Positions 9,419 through 18,600 of a stretch of DNA of 32,570 nucleotides are shown here, in pieces. The notes beneath the pieces were generated by a model. The model was not told the origin of the DNA. It saw nothing but the letters and a program-made list of their open reading frames with translations, and made no database searches. The stretch covers positions 1 to 32,570 of the forward strand of contig CAURNT010000012.1 in the NCBI GenBank assembly GCA_963526495.1, read 5' to 3'. Every line of letters starts with the position of its first letter. Position 1 is the stretch's first letter. The stretch is from CAURNT01 sp963526495. Its GTDB lineage: Bacteria; Fusobacteriota; Fusobacteriia; Fusobacteriales; Leptotrichiaceae. Position numbers and translations under genes: made by a program.

Positions 9419-10762
9419 TTATTTTTTATTAAATCCAATTTTATTTACTTGTTTTGCTCTACCAAAAGCTACACTATCATCTTCAATATCTTTAGTAATC
9501 ACTGATCCTGCGGCAGTTAAAACATTTTCTCCTATATTAACAGGAGCAACTATAATACTATTACTTCCTATAAAACTATTTTTTCCTATTTTAGTTTTAT
9601 GTTTATTAACTCCATCATAATTACAAGTTATAGTACCTGCTCCAATGTTAGTATTTTCACCTATATGACTATCCCCTATATATGTTAAATGTCCGCATTT
9701 TACCCCATTTTCAAGAACTGAATTTTTAATTTCAACAAAGTTTCCAACTTTAGAACCTTCCTTTAGTAAAGCTTTAGGTCTTAAATGGGCAAAAGGTCCA
9801 ACACTAACAAAAGATTCTACTTTTGAATTTTCTATAACTGAAGATTCTATAGTAACATTATCTCCAATTATTGATTCAGATATTCTAGTACCTGAATATA
9901 TGATACAATTTTTACCTATAACTGTTCCTGACTGTATATATGTATTAGGATATATTATACTATCTTGACCTATTTCCACATTTTCTTCTATATATACATT
10001 ATCTGGATCTATTAAAACCACACCTTCTGACATCAATTCTTCATTTTTTCTATTTCTTAATATTTTAGAAACTTGCGCAAGTTGAGATTTAGAATTAACT
10101 CCTAACATTTCATTTTCATCTTCTATTTTAAAACTACCTACTTTAAGATTTAATGAATTAAGTAATTTAACACTATCTGTAATATAGAACTCACCTTTTG
10201 AATTATTATTATCAAATTTATCAATAATTTTAAGAAGTGAATCTCTCTTAAACATATATACACCAGCATTTACTTCGTTAATTAATTTTTGAACACTATT
10301 TGCTTCGCTTTCTTCAACTATATCTACTACTTTATTATTTTCTTTATATATTCTACCATAACCATAAGGATTAGAGACTTCACAAGATAAAAGAAGTGCA
10401 TCATAATTTTCTTTTTCAAATTTTTCTTTCATTTTTATAATAGTAGAACTTTTAAGTAAAGGTCCATCACCATTACAAACTAAAACATCTTCTTTAGTTG
10501 ATTCTATTTTACTTTTAGCTATTATAATAGCATGAGCAGTACCTAATTGTTCGCTTTGCACAACATAATCAATATTTGGCATAAAATCTAATATTTGTTC
10601 TTTTAAATATCCTAAAATAAATATATTATTACTAATATTTGATGCCTTTAATACTCTATCAACTATAGAAATTATTGGTTCTCCATTAGCTTTAGCCATT
10701 AATTTAGATATATTAGATTTCATTCTAGTTCCCTTACCTGCTGCCAAAACTATAGAAATCAC
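9419..10762 (-). CDS. glmU: Bifunctional N-acetylglucosamine-1-P uridyltransferase / glucosamine-1-P acetyltransferase
   Basis: Catalyses the last two steps to UDP-GlcNAc, the precursor of peptidoglycan and lipid A. At 447 aa it has the usual length. The N-terminal uridyltransferase has VLAAGKGTRM (5-14), QSEQLGTAHAI, CNGDGPLL and the INAGVY-like EVNAGVYMF. From about residue 250 come left-handed beta-helix hexapeptides, with the acetyltransferase blocks FAHLRP, GNFVEIKNS, GHLTYIGD and IGAGTITCNYDGVNKHKT. The start is GTG at 10762 with AAGGTGA just upstream. It is the first gene of the seven-gene minus-strand operon. Confidence 0.97.
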   Translation of the reverse strand: MISIVLAAGKGTRMKSNISKLMAKANGEPIISIVDRVLKASNISNNIFILGYLKEQILDFMPNIDYVVQSEQLGTAHAIIIAKSKIESTKEDVLVCNGDGPLLKSSTIIKMKEKFEKENYDALLLSCEVSNPYGYGRIYKENNKVVDIVEESEANSVQKLINEVNAGVYMFKRDSLLKIIDKFDNNNSKGEFYITDSVKLLNSLNLKVGSFKIEDENEMLGVNSKSQLAQVSKILRNRKNEELMSEGVVLIDPDNVYIEENVEIGQDSIIYPNTYIQSGTVIGKNCIIYSGTRISESIIGDNVTIESSVIENSKVESFVSVGPFAHLRPKALLKEGSKVGNFVEIKNSVLENGVKCGHLTYIGDSHIGENTNIGAGTITCNYDGVNKHKTKIGKNSFIGSNSIIVAPVNIGENVLTAAGSVITKDIEDDSVAFGRAKQVNKIGFNKK

Positions 10763-10794
10763 AAAATCACCTTCATTCTTAATTATTTTTGTAT

Positions 10795-10823
10795 ATTATA
10801 TCATTTTAAGCTATTTTTTTCAA
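10795..10823 (-). promoter_or_regulatory. Promoter of the glmU operon
   Basis: On the minus strand TTGAAA (10823-10818), a 17-base spacer and a perfect TATAAT (10800-10795) give a near-consensus sigma-70 promoter. Its predicted start near 10788 leaves a leader of about 26 bases before the GTG of glmU. It lies back to back with the tRNA-Cys promoter; the two -35 boxes are eight bases apart. Confidence 0.75.
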
Positions 10824-10831
10824 TTATTATC

Positions 10832-10861
10832 TTGACAAATCGTGTATAAAAATGATAGTAT
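10832..10861 (+). promoter_or_regulatory. Promoter of tRNA-Cys
   Basis: A perfect TTGACA at 10832-10837 is followed, after 18 bases, by TAGTAT (10856-10861) preceded by an extended TGA. The overlapping GATAGT at 16-base spacing is an alternative -10. The tRNA begins 10 bases downstream, as expected for a tRNA promoter. Confidence 0.65.
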
Positions 10862-10871
10862 TAATTGTTAT

Positions 10872-10946
10872 GGCGATATGGTCGAGGGGCTTAGGCAGAG
10901 GTCTGCAAAACCTTTTACATCAGTTCGAGTCTGATTATCGCCTCCA
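10872..10946 (+). tRNA. tRNA-Cys (anticodon GCA)
   Basis: The acceptor stem GGCGATA/TATCGCC is perfect (10872-10878 with 10936-10942). It is followed by discriminator T and an encoded CCA. The anticodon arm GAGGT/ACCTT carries the seven-base loop CTGCAAA, with anticodon GCA. The T arm ATCAG-TTCGAGT-CTGAT is perfect. U73 is the known cysteine identity base. This single tRNA is transcribed away from glmU and ends at the terminator near 10993-11016. Confidence 0.96.
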
Positions 10947-10992
10947 TAATTTTATTAACTCTACTTATAATAGTAGTTTTTTTTTATATACA

Positions 10993-11016
10993 AAAAGAAC
11001 GTTTTCACGTTCTTTT
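10993..11016. terminator. Bidirectional terminator between tRNA-Cys and the TetR gene
   Basis: AAAAGAACG and CGTTCTTTT form a nine-base-pair stem around a six-base loop. Downstream on the plus strand comes ATTTTTG, and on the minus strand a T-rich run (TTTTTG, then more T after 10990). It can end both convergent transcripts. The right arm overlaps the stop codon of the TetR gene at 11015-11017. Confidence 0.8.
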
Positions 11017-11596
11017 ATTTTTGTCTTTCTTTTATAGTTTTTTCTTCAAATCTATCCACTAAATCATCAAGACCTTTATTAATTATTAAAGTTAAATTTT
11101 TAATAAGATATTTTTCATCTTCTTCCATACCTTTTTCAACCCATTCATAAAGAATAGCTGCAAAACTTAATTTAAAATAATTAATTAAAAATTCTCTATC
11201 TTTATCTGATATTCTTGTCCCATCAAATTTTTTAGATAAAATTCTTGTGAATAAGCTTTTAGACATTTGTTCTAAAGTTTTTCTTAAAATTCCTGAAGCT
11301 TCCGGATTATTTAAGTTATTTATCAAATCTTTTTTTTCTTTCATTATCTTGAAAAATAACACATAAGCTTCTTCTAAAGTTTTCTCTTTTTTCTTTTCTT
11401 CCAATAAAACTTTAGCTTCCTCTTCTGCATAAAACTCTAATAATTCTATCATATTTTTAAAATAATAGTAAAATATTTGTCTTGTTACTTTTGCTTCATC
11501 TGCTATATCTTTAACCGTAATTTGGTGATAAGGTTTTTCCTTTAAAATCTTACCAAAAGCAATTCTTATAGCTTCTTTAGCTCTTAATCTCGCCAT
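11015..11596 (-). CDS. TetR/AcrR-family transcriptional regulator
   Basis: A 193-aa cytoplasmic DNA-binding protein. The N-terminal three-helix domain (about 8-54) contains ITVKDIADEAKVTRQIFYYYFKNMIELL, the standard TetR helix-turn-helix ending in the YYYFxxKxxL-type signature. The C-terminal helical ligand or dimer domain is divergent, as usual, so the ligand is unknown. The ATG at 11596 has AAGGAGATG upstream, which begins at the gltX stop, so the gene is probably co-transcribed with gltX. No efflux pump or enzyme gene is adjacent, and its target is not evident. Confidence 0.9.
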   Translation of the reverse strand: MARLRAKEAIRIAFGKILKEKPYHQITVKDIADEAKVTRQIFYYYFKNMIELLEFYAEEEAKVLLEEKKKEKTLEEAYVLFFKIMKEKKDLINNLNNPEASGILRKTLEQMSKSLFTRILSKKFDGTRISDKDREFLINYFKLSFAAILYEWVEKGMEEDEKYLIKNLTLIINKGLDDLVDRFEEKTIKERQK

Positions 11597-11611
11597 TTTT
11601 TTATCATCTCC

Positions 11612-13102
11612 TTATAGCTTAATTGTTCTTTTTATTCTTTCAATAGTTTCTTTCTTACCTATTATAGAAATAATAGTATAAAGGTCTGGACCTTTAGATT
11701 TACCAGTAAGTGCTGCTCTTATAGGCATAAGTACTTTACCTATTCCCTCATTTAATTCTTCTGGTAATTTATGTAAGATATCTTTAATATGTTCTTCATC
11801 CAAATCTTCTTCTAAAGTTTCTAATTTAGATAAGAATAAATTTATAGACTTAATACCTTCTTCTGATTTTAATGAATCTATAACTCTCTCTACTGATTTT
11901 CTATCTTTTTTATTCATATCTTCAGTAATAATTGGTAAATTAAATTCATTTTCAAAGAATACATCTAAACTTTTAGCAATTTCTTTAAGCGTATGCGCAC
12001 CTTCTCTAGAAATAGCTACCATTTTTTCTAATTTTTCACGACTAAATTTAGATACATCATACCCTTCTTTTTTAATAAAAGGTATTACTAAATCTGTTAA
12101 TTCTGATATATCTTTTAATCTCATATGTTGATTATTAACCCAACCTAATTTAACTAAATCAAATACTGGTCCTCCAAGTGAAATTCTATCAAAAGAGAAA
12201 TTTTCAACCATTTCTTCTAATGTAAATATTTCCTTTTCTCCACCTAAACTCCAACCCATAAGAGCTAAGAAATTAAGTAATCCTTCTTTTAAATATCCTT
12301 CTTCTTTATAGTAATTTAAAGAAACCGGATTTTTTCTCTTAGATATCTTAGTTTTATCAGCATTTCTAAGTAAAGGCATATGATACCATTTAGGTTCATC
12401 CCAACCAAAAGCTTTATATAACTGTATATGCTTAGGCGTTGATGCTATCCATTCTTCAGCACGAATTACATGTGTTATACCCATTAAATGATCATCAACA
12501 ATATTAGCTAAATGATATGTAGGATATCCATCTGATTTTAATAATACTTGATCATCTATCTTATCATTATCAAAAAATATTTTACCTCTTAATCCATCTT
12601 CCACTACAGTTTGACCTTCAAGTGGCATTTTCATACGTATAACATAAGGTTTACCTTCAGCAAGATTTTTTTCAATTTCTTCCTTAGATAAATTACGTGA
12701 TCTTCTATCGTACATCGGAGGTAGTCCCATAGCTTGTTGTCTTTCTCTCATAATTTCTAATTCTTCTGGAGTCTCAAAAGAATAGTATGCCATGCCTTTG
12801 TCAACTAACTCAAGTGCATATTTTTTATATATTTCAAATCTCTCTGATTGTCTATATGGTCCATATTGTCCACCATTATCAGGTCCTTCTGAATAATTAA
12901 GCCCTAACCAATGCATTGCATCGAATATTTGTTGTTCTGAATCCGCAGAAAATCTTGTTCTATCAGTATCTTCTATTCTAAGTATGAATTCTCCTCTTTC
13001 ATGATGAGCAAATGCATAATTAAATAACCCTATATATGCCGTTCCTACATGCGGATCTCCTGTAGGAGATGGTGCTATTCTTACTCTAACTTTCTTTTCC
13101 AT
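11612..13102 (-). CDS. gltX: Glutamyl-tRNA synthetase
   Basis: Class I synthetase that charges tRNA-Glu (and, in bacteria lacking GlnRS, tRNA-Gln before amidation). It is 496 aa. The N-terminus VRIAPSPTGDPHVGTAYIGLFNY carries the HIGH-type motif (HVGT from residue 18). FILRIEDTDRTR, HLANIVDDHLMGITHVIRAEEW and the KMSKS-equivalent KISKR (252-256) follow. The cysteine zinc site of some GluRS is absent. The ATG at 13102 has TAGGAGGTAAA upstream. It has its own promoter, and the TetR gene follows after 15 bases. Confidence 0.97.
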   Translation of the reverse strand: MEKKVRVRIAPSPTGDPHVGTAYIGLFNYAFAHHERGEFILRIEDTDRTRFSADSEQQIFDAMHWLGLNYSEGPDNGGQYGPYRQSERFEIYKKYALELVDKGMAYYSFETPEELEIMRERQQAMGLPPMYDRRSRNLSKEEIEKNLAEGKPYVIRMKMPLEGQTVVEDGLRGKIFFDNDKIDDQVLLKSDGYPTYHLANIVDDHLMGITHVIRAEEWIASTPKHIQLYKAFGWDEPKWYHMPLLRNADKTKISKRKNPVSLNYYKEEGYLKEGLLNFLALMGWSLGGEKEIFTLEEMVENFSFDRISLGGPVFDLVKLGWVNNQHMRLKDISELTDLVIPFIKKEGYDVSKFSREKLEKMVAISREGAHTLKEIAKSLDVFFENEFNLPIITEDMNKKDRKSVERVIDSLKSEEGIKSINLFLSKLETLEEDLDEEHIKDILHKLPEELNEGIGKVLMPIRAALTGKSKGPDLYTIISIIGKKETIERIKRTIKL

Positions 13103-13143
13103 TTTACCTCCTATAAAATAAAAAGCTTAATTTTCTTCTCTTT

Positions 13144-13172
13144 ATTATACTTTAAAATACTATATTTTTCAA
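13144..13172 (-). promoter_or_regulatory. Promoter of gltX
   Basis: Minus strand TTGAAA (13172-13167), 17 bases, then TATAAT (13149-13144). This matches consensus at 11 of 12 positions. The predicted start near 13137 leaves a short leader with no room for a T-box. Confidence 0.75.
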
Positions 13173-13190
13173 GAAAAAATTATTTCAAAA

Positions 13191-13223
13191 TAAAATCGCA
13201 TATATATAGTATATGCGATTTTA
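13191..13223 (-). terminator. Terminator of rplM-rpsI
   Basis: A perfect 14-base-pair stem (13191-13204 with 13210-13223, containing the ATCGCATA core) closes a five-base loop 25 bases after the rpsI stop. On the minus strand it runs into TTTTATTTTG and later T6, a usable though interrupted U-tract. Confidence 0.82.
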
Positions 13224-13247
13224 TATAATCTGTAGTTATTATTAATA

Positions 13248-13640
13248 CTAACGTTTTGAGAATTGTGGACTTCTTCTTGCTTTTTTCTTCCCGTATTTTT
13301 TTCTTTCTACCATACGTGAATCTCTAGTTAAGAATCCAGCTTCTCTTAATGGAGATTTTAATGTTTCATCATTTTGAACTAAAGCTCTAGCTACACCTAA
13401 TCTAATAGCTCCTGCTTGTCCTGTATTTCCTCCACCTTGTACTGTTACAGCAACTCCAAATTTATTTAAAGTTCCTGTTAATTCTAATGGTTGTTCAACA
13501 ATTTTCGCTAAGATTTCTCTTCCTGCAAAAAATTCTCTCATGTCTTTACCGTTTATTACTACACCTGTTTGTCCTGGGATTAATCTTACTCTTGCTACTG
13601 AAGTTTTTCTTCTACCTGTTCCTAAATATTGTATACTCAC
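13248..13640 (-). CDS. rpsI: 30S ribosomal protein S9
   Basis: A 130-aa small-subunit protein. The start IQYLGTGRRKTSVARVRL, the central GGGNTGQAGAIRLGVARALV and the terminal basic tail KKYGKKKARRSPQFSKR (which reaches the P-site tRNA) are unmistakable. The start codon is GTG at 13640, supported by AGGAGGT about seven bases upstream. It follows rplM by 11 bases in the universal L13-S9 operon. Confidence 0.98.
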   Translation of the reverse strand: MSIQYLGTGRRKTSVARVRLIPGQTGVVINGKDMREFFAGREILAKIVEQPLELTGTLNKFGVAVTVQGGGNTGQAGAIRLGVARALVQNDETLKSPLREAGFLTRDSRMVERKKYGKKKARRSPQFSKR

Positions 13641-13651
13641 TTAATTACCTC

Positions 13652-14086
13652 CTAAAATTCCAACTTTGTAGGTTTTTGAGCTTCATTTGTATGAGTAGGT
13701 CCTACATTTAGTTTTAATCTATTAATCATTTGTCTTCCTAATTTATTTTTAGGTAACATTCTTTCAACAGCTTTTCTTAATACTTCAGTTGGTTTTTTTG
13801 CAAGCATTTCTTCTAAACTTCTAGTTTTTAATCCTCCAGGGTATCCACTATGTCTATAGTATTTCTTATCAGTTAATTTTTTACCTGTTACAGCAATTTT
13901 TTCTGCATTTACTACTACTACATAATCTCCACCATCTACATGTGGTGTGTAACTAACTTTGTCTTTACCCATTAATTTTTTAGCAATTTCTACTGCTACT
14001 TTTCCAAGTACTAGATTTTCAGCATCAACAACATACCAATTTCTAACTACTTCTTCTTTTTTTAACATTTTTGTATCTTTATTCAC
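13652..14086 (-). CDS. rplM: 50S ribosomal protein L13
   Basis: A 144-aa large-subunit protein. RNWYVVDAENLVLGKVAVEIAKKLMGKDK, DYVVVVNAEKIAVTGKK, YYRHSGYPGGLK and AVERMLPKNKLGRQM are the conserved blocks. The start is GTG at 14086 with AGGAGG six bases upstream. A second start at the internal ATG (residue 7) lacks such spacing. It is first in the rplM-rpsI transcript, whose leader contains a hairpin. Confidence 0.98.
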   Translation of the reverse strand: MNKDTKMLKKEEVVRNWYVVDAENLVLGKVAVEIAKKLMGKDKVSYTPHVDGGDYVVVVNAEKIAVTGKKLTDKKYYRHSGYPGGLKTRSLEEMLAKKPTEVLRKAVERMLPKNKLGRQMINRLKLNVGPTHTNEAQKPTKLEF

Positions 14087-14120
14087 TTTTTTCCTCCTAT
14101 AAATATTATGTGAATAACGG

Positions 14121-14139
14121 TTCCTTTGTGGGAAAGGAA
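14121..14139 (-). promoter_or_regulatory. Hairpin in the rplM leader (possible L13 autoregulation)
   Basis: Seven perfect pairs (TTCCTTT with AAAGGAA) close a five-base loop, CCCAC on the mRNA strand. The hairpin sits between the predicted transcription start (about 14146) and the ribosome site (14098-14093). L13 represses its own operon in other bacteria and L13 leader RNAs are known. This hairpin is GC-richer than its surroundings, but I cannot match it to a known leader. Confidence 0.4.
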
Positions 14140-14152
14140 TTTTTACTATATT

Positions 14153-14181
14153 AGTATATACAATTTAAGCCTATTTGTCAA
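14153..14181 (-). promoter_or_regulatory. Promoter of rplM-rpsI
   Basis: Minus strand TTGACA (14181-14176), 17 bases, TATACT (14158-14153): 11 of 12 consensus positions, as expected for a ribosomal protein operon. It begins only about 10 bases past the end of the coiled-coil outer membrane gene, and I see no terminator between them. Confidence 0.85.
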
Positions 14182-14190
14182 GGTAAATTA

Positions 14191-15654
14191 TTAAAATTCA
14201 TACCCAAATTTTATATTCGCAAGCGCTGAATTTAAGCCACTTGAAATTTCTAAAGTTGCACCTTTATATCTTAACCCAACACCTACTCCTATAACTGGTG
14301 ATAGTTTAACAGTTTCAACATTTTTAAGTCTTTTATATGTATTACCATCAACTTTATCTCCATTTGCTTCAAGTTTATCTGTTACAACCTTTAAAGGATT
14401 ACTTGAAACTCTAAGACCTAATTTTGTATCAAAAAATAAAGTCATATCTTTTTGTAATTTTAATTCAAATTCAGATAATCCATAAATATTAGAACCAAAA
14501 ATTATATTATTATTTAATATATTATTTACTTTAGCTGCTGTTTTCTCATTATCATGCTTATTTAAATCATAATTTTTAATTTCATTTGCTTTTTCTTCTT
14601 TAGATTTTTTTTCTTCAATTAGTTCATCTTTAATCGAATCAAGATTAGATTTAACTATGTTTGCCGCTCTTTTTTTAGATTTATATTCAGTTTCATCTTT
14701 ACTTACTTTATCTTTTGCAATAGTATCATCTGCTAATTGTTTTTTTCTCTTATCTAATTTTTCAGCTGCTTTATCAGCTAAAGTCATATCTTCAAATAAA
14801 TCTAATTTTGTTTTAGATGCTTGAGCAATTTTAGTGCTTAAATCATCGTATTCTTTTTTTACAATCTTATACTCCGATCTAAGTTTTTTATATTTATCCT
14901 TATCTTCTTGATTAGGAACTACTTTTAATATTTTTCTTTCAAAATATGAATCAGTATATTGTTCAAAATCTTTAAACACTGTTCTAAATCTTTCATTTTT
15001 TGGTAATTGATCTTCAATTTCTTTTAATTTAGGTTCTACCTTTTCTCTCTCTCCTCTAAATTTATCACCATCTGTTGAAGCTTTTTCGAATCTTGCCTCA
15101 AGATCTTTTACTGCTTCTTCTGTAGGATATTTTTTTATCACTGCTTCAAGTTTAGATATAATTCTATTAGAATCTGCTATATTCTTAGTCAATTGTTCTT
15201 TTTTACTTGTTGCAATTGCTTCTTTATTTGCATAAACTCCAACTTCATAATCAACAAGTCCAATTTTTTGATTTATATCTAAAATTTTATCATTTATTTT
15301 ATTTATCTCATCCTCATAAACTAAATAACTACCATACTTATTATCTTCTAAATGTTTAAAAGTATTCTTAGAAACATTTGCCTCTAAAAATCCTTCAATT
15401 CCACCACCTATTTTTACATTAAATTTATCAAACTTAAATGGATATTTAACATTTAATGAAAGAGCTGTATTTATATTACTTGAATTATATCCTCCATTAG
15501 ATACATTTTTTAATCCTACTTCCTCAAATTCTTTTTCACTTATATTCAACTTACTATATCCAGAAGATAATCCTATTTCTACATTAACAGGTAATGTACT
15601 TGAATATCCAATTACAGATGCTATAAGCGAAAATATTATAAACTTATTTTTCAT
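14191..15654 (-). CDS. Outer membrane protein: beta-barrel ends around a long coiled coil
   Basis: I do not recognise a named family. The 487-aa protein starts with a signal peptide (about 1-19). Residues about 20-95 and 385-487 alternate polar and hydrophobic residues like barrel strands (VNVEIGLSSGYSKL, FNVKIGGGIEGFLEA; LSPVIGVGVGLRYKG, ANIKFGYEF), and the chain ends in Phe, the outer membrane signature. Between them about 270 residues are Lys/Glu-rich heptad-like helices, a likely coiled coil on one side of the membrane. ATG 15654 has AGGAGG upstream and lies 11 bases after the subtilase stop, so it is the third gene of the surface operon. Function is unknown; an adhesin or envelope spacer role is conceivable. 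Confidence 0.8.
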   Translation of the reverse strand: MKNKFIIFSLIASVIGYSSTLPVNVEIGLSSGYSKLNISEKEFEEVGLKNVSNGGYNSSNINTALSLNVKYPFKFDKFNVKIGGGIEGFLEANVSKNTFKHLEDNKYGSYLVYEDEINKINDKILDINQKIGLVDYEVGVYANKEAIATSKKEQLTKNIADSNRIISKLEAVIKKYPTEEAVKDLEARFEKASTDGDKFRGEREKVEPKLKEIEDQLPKNERFRTVFKDFEQYTDSYFERKILKVVPNQEDKDKYKKLRSEYKIVKKEYDDLSTKIAQASKTKLDLFEDMTLADKAAEKLDKRKKQLADDTIAKDKVSKDETEYKSKKRAANIVKSNLDSIKDELIEEKKSKEEKANEIKNYDLNKHDNEKTAAKVNNILNNNIIFGSNIYGLSEFELKLQKDMTLFFDTKLGLRVSSNPLKVVTDKLEANGDKVDGNTYKRLKNVETVKLSPVIGVGVGLRYKGATLEISSGLNSALANIKFGYEF

Positions 15655-15665
15655 TTTCTAACCTC

Positions 15666-18600
15666 CTAAAATTCAACCTTTATTCCTGTACTTATACCTT
15701 GTGTTCTAATATTCTTACCGCTATAAGCTAAGTTAAATTCTATATTATTTAATCTAGTTCTTAAATCTATACCATAAGAAATCACATTATCATCAAGAGT
15801 TAATCCTTTTAACGTATTACTAAACTTATATGATGAAAGTTCAGCTTTAACTTTAAGTACTGGATCAGTTAGATATTTAGAATAACTTACATATCCTCCT
15901 ATATTCCATTTATTTTTAATATTCGCTCTTACTCTTGTTCCAATAGTTATTTTAGATTTGAAATTAGTTTCTTTATCACTACTATATCCATATTCAGTAT
16001 CTTCACTAAATCCTCCTCTAGTATATGTAATCAAATCTGTTCCTATAAATGGTTCAATCTCAACATTTTTAGGTAATCTAAATCTATATCCTCCTTCAAG
16101 ATTTATATTAAATATGATATCACTTGCAGCTATATCTTTTGTTTTTTCACCGCCTAATTTTCTATCTATATCTTTACCTAAATAATCAAAACTTCCTATA
16201 CCTGAAATATACCCATTTTTATACATACCTTTTACAAAAATACTAGCTCCTATATTATTCCCTTTAACTCTACCTTGTAAATAACGTTTAACTGGATTAA
16301 AAATATCAGTATTATCATCTTTATCTAAACGTATACTATAATCAAATAATTGAGAATTAGTATAATTTAACGTTGCCCCTGCAACAAAGTATTTAGATGT
16401 ATAATCCATTCCTAAATTAAACCCATTTGTTATAATATTTTTATCACCATTTGCAAATTTAAACTTATTACTATTAATTAAATCAACAAATACTCCTAAC
16501 TTACCATCTGTTCCTTTAACAGCTAGTCTTTCTTTAATTTTACTATTTTTAATTTCTAATAAATCATAACCTAAAACTTCAGAATTTGCTAAAGTTTGAC
16601 CTGATAATTTATTTTCATCATCTTGATTATACCAAATAACATTATTTATTTTAGATAAAATTTCTTCTTTTTCTTTAGGACTTGCTACATTAAGTCTTTC
16701 TTCAAGAACTGCCATTATACGAGCTGTATTAGGCATTGGATTATCAACAAGTTCACTTGAACTCTTTCTTATTAAAGTTGCAAATACCTTAACATTTTCT
16801 TCATCATCTGTTATTTTTTCTTCTTTAACTTCTAAATCAACATATGGTGTAATAGCTATTTTTCCTAACTTAATTTTATATAAATCTTTTTTATTTATTT
16901 TGTTTATAGTTAAAATTTCTTTCTTATTAGGATCTAATTTTTCAGTTGCTTCTATATCTTCCTCTTCAGCTTCTTTTGGATCTAAATATTTAGGTCTTGC
17001 AAATATATCCATACCTTTTTTTCTAAATATATCAAAACTAAATTCATTAGTTTCTTTTAAATTAAGCTCATTAACTGATAAATGAGCAAATGAAGCAATA
17101 TATGTTTTAGCATCTTTTATTACACTATATGTTCCATTTATTCTATCTGAAGTTGAATATGAATAAAGCTCTCCAAAATTAATTATATCCCCATTTATTT
17201 TAGATTTAAATTGTTCTTCTCCATCATCTAATAAAGCATTTTTCTTACTTTCTAAATAACTCATATCAAGTTTAAGTTTAGCACCTTTATGAACTATAAT
17301 TGGTGATTCAGAACTTCCTCTAAGAACTAATGTTCCTTCTTCAACAATTGTCGGATCTTTATATTTATTATCCCCAGAAAGTACAAGTGTACCATTACCT
17401 TTTTTAATTAATCCAGCATCAACAAATAAATCTTTTTCATAATCCTCTAGCGAATTAATATATTTATTAAATTTAGGTAAAATATTTGTATATATTTCCG
17501 TTTTAGTTTTACCTATAAGTTTTAAAGCATCAATTATAGGTTTGTATAAAGGATTTTTATCAAATTCATCAGAAAGAACTTCTTCAACACTTAAATCTTT
17601 TACATTATTTAAAATAAATGCTTCAGCTTGACTTATACCACTTCCTGATCTACTTCCAGCATAAATATAAGGATTAAATCCTCCTTCTATATCATTACTG
17701 AATTCATAACTACCATAAGGAACATTAGCTATAAAATCATCATCTCCTGTTTCTGAAGTTAGTGCTTTAACAAATCTTGCAGGCCCTAAGTACGCTTTAT
17801 CTCTATTCATCATACCCCAACCTATATTTTCATCTACTCCATATTCACCTATTATTCTCTTAACAATTTCATTTGTATCTGGATTTTTAACACCAACAAC
17901 TCTATAATCATCCGTAGCTGTTGTAAATATTGTTTGTTTAATTTGATGAGCACTCATCCAAGGGAATTTAGTCCCTATTACTCCTGCAACCGCTGTAACA
18001 CGTGGTGCTGCAAAACTTGAACCTTGATCTAAATATTCACTTCCTATAAATTGGTTATTAAGTACAAGATCTGCATCTTTTTCTCCATCCGGATTCATAG
18101 GCTTATTATATTTTTTCTCTTCTTCTGTTAATCTTTTATTGTATGAATACATACCTTCACTCGCTACTGTCCAAAGTTTTGCTTTTCCTGCTCTTGAGAA
18201 CGAGAATAAAAATGGTCTTCCATTAGGATCAACATCCATCGCAGATAAATTATCTATATCTTTTATCTGTGCATTAATTTCATCTATATATGATTTAGTA
18301 TACTTAGAAGGATTTTTTTCTATTTCTTTCTTTATTTTTAATAAAGTATCACTTCTTTCACTCATGAAAGAAGCATAACTTTTTATATTATTGTACACAG
18401 TATTGTCATTTGTAGCTAAATTAAATTCATTATGCAACCTTTCAGTAGCTTTACCTGAAATTGCTTTATATGTAAGACCTACAACACTTACTATATTTTT
18501 TCTATAATTAGGATTATATTTATATTCTCTTTCTTCTTTTTTAGCTTTTTCTTTCTCAACTTCTTCTAAGTATAAAGGAACATCAACAAATGTTTGAGAA

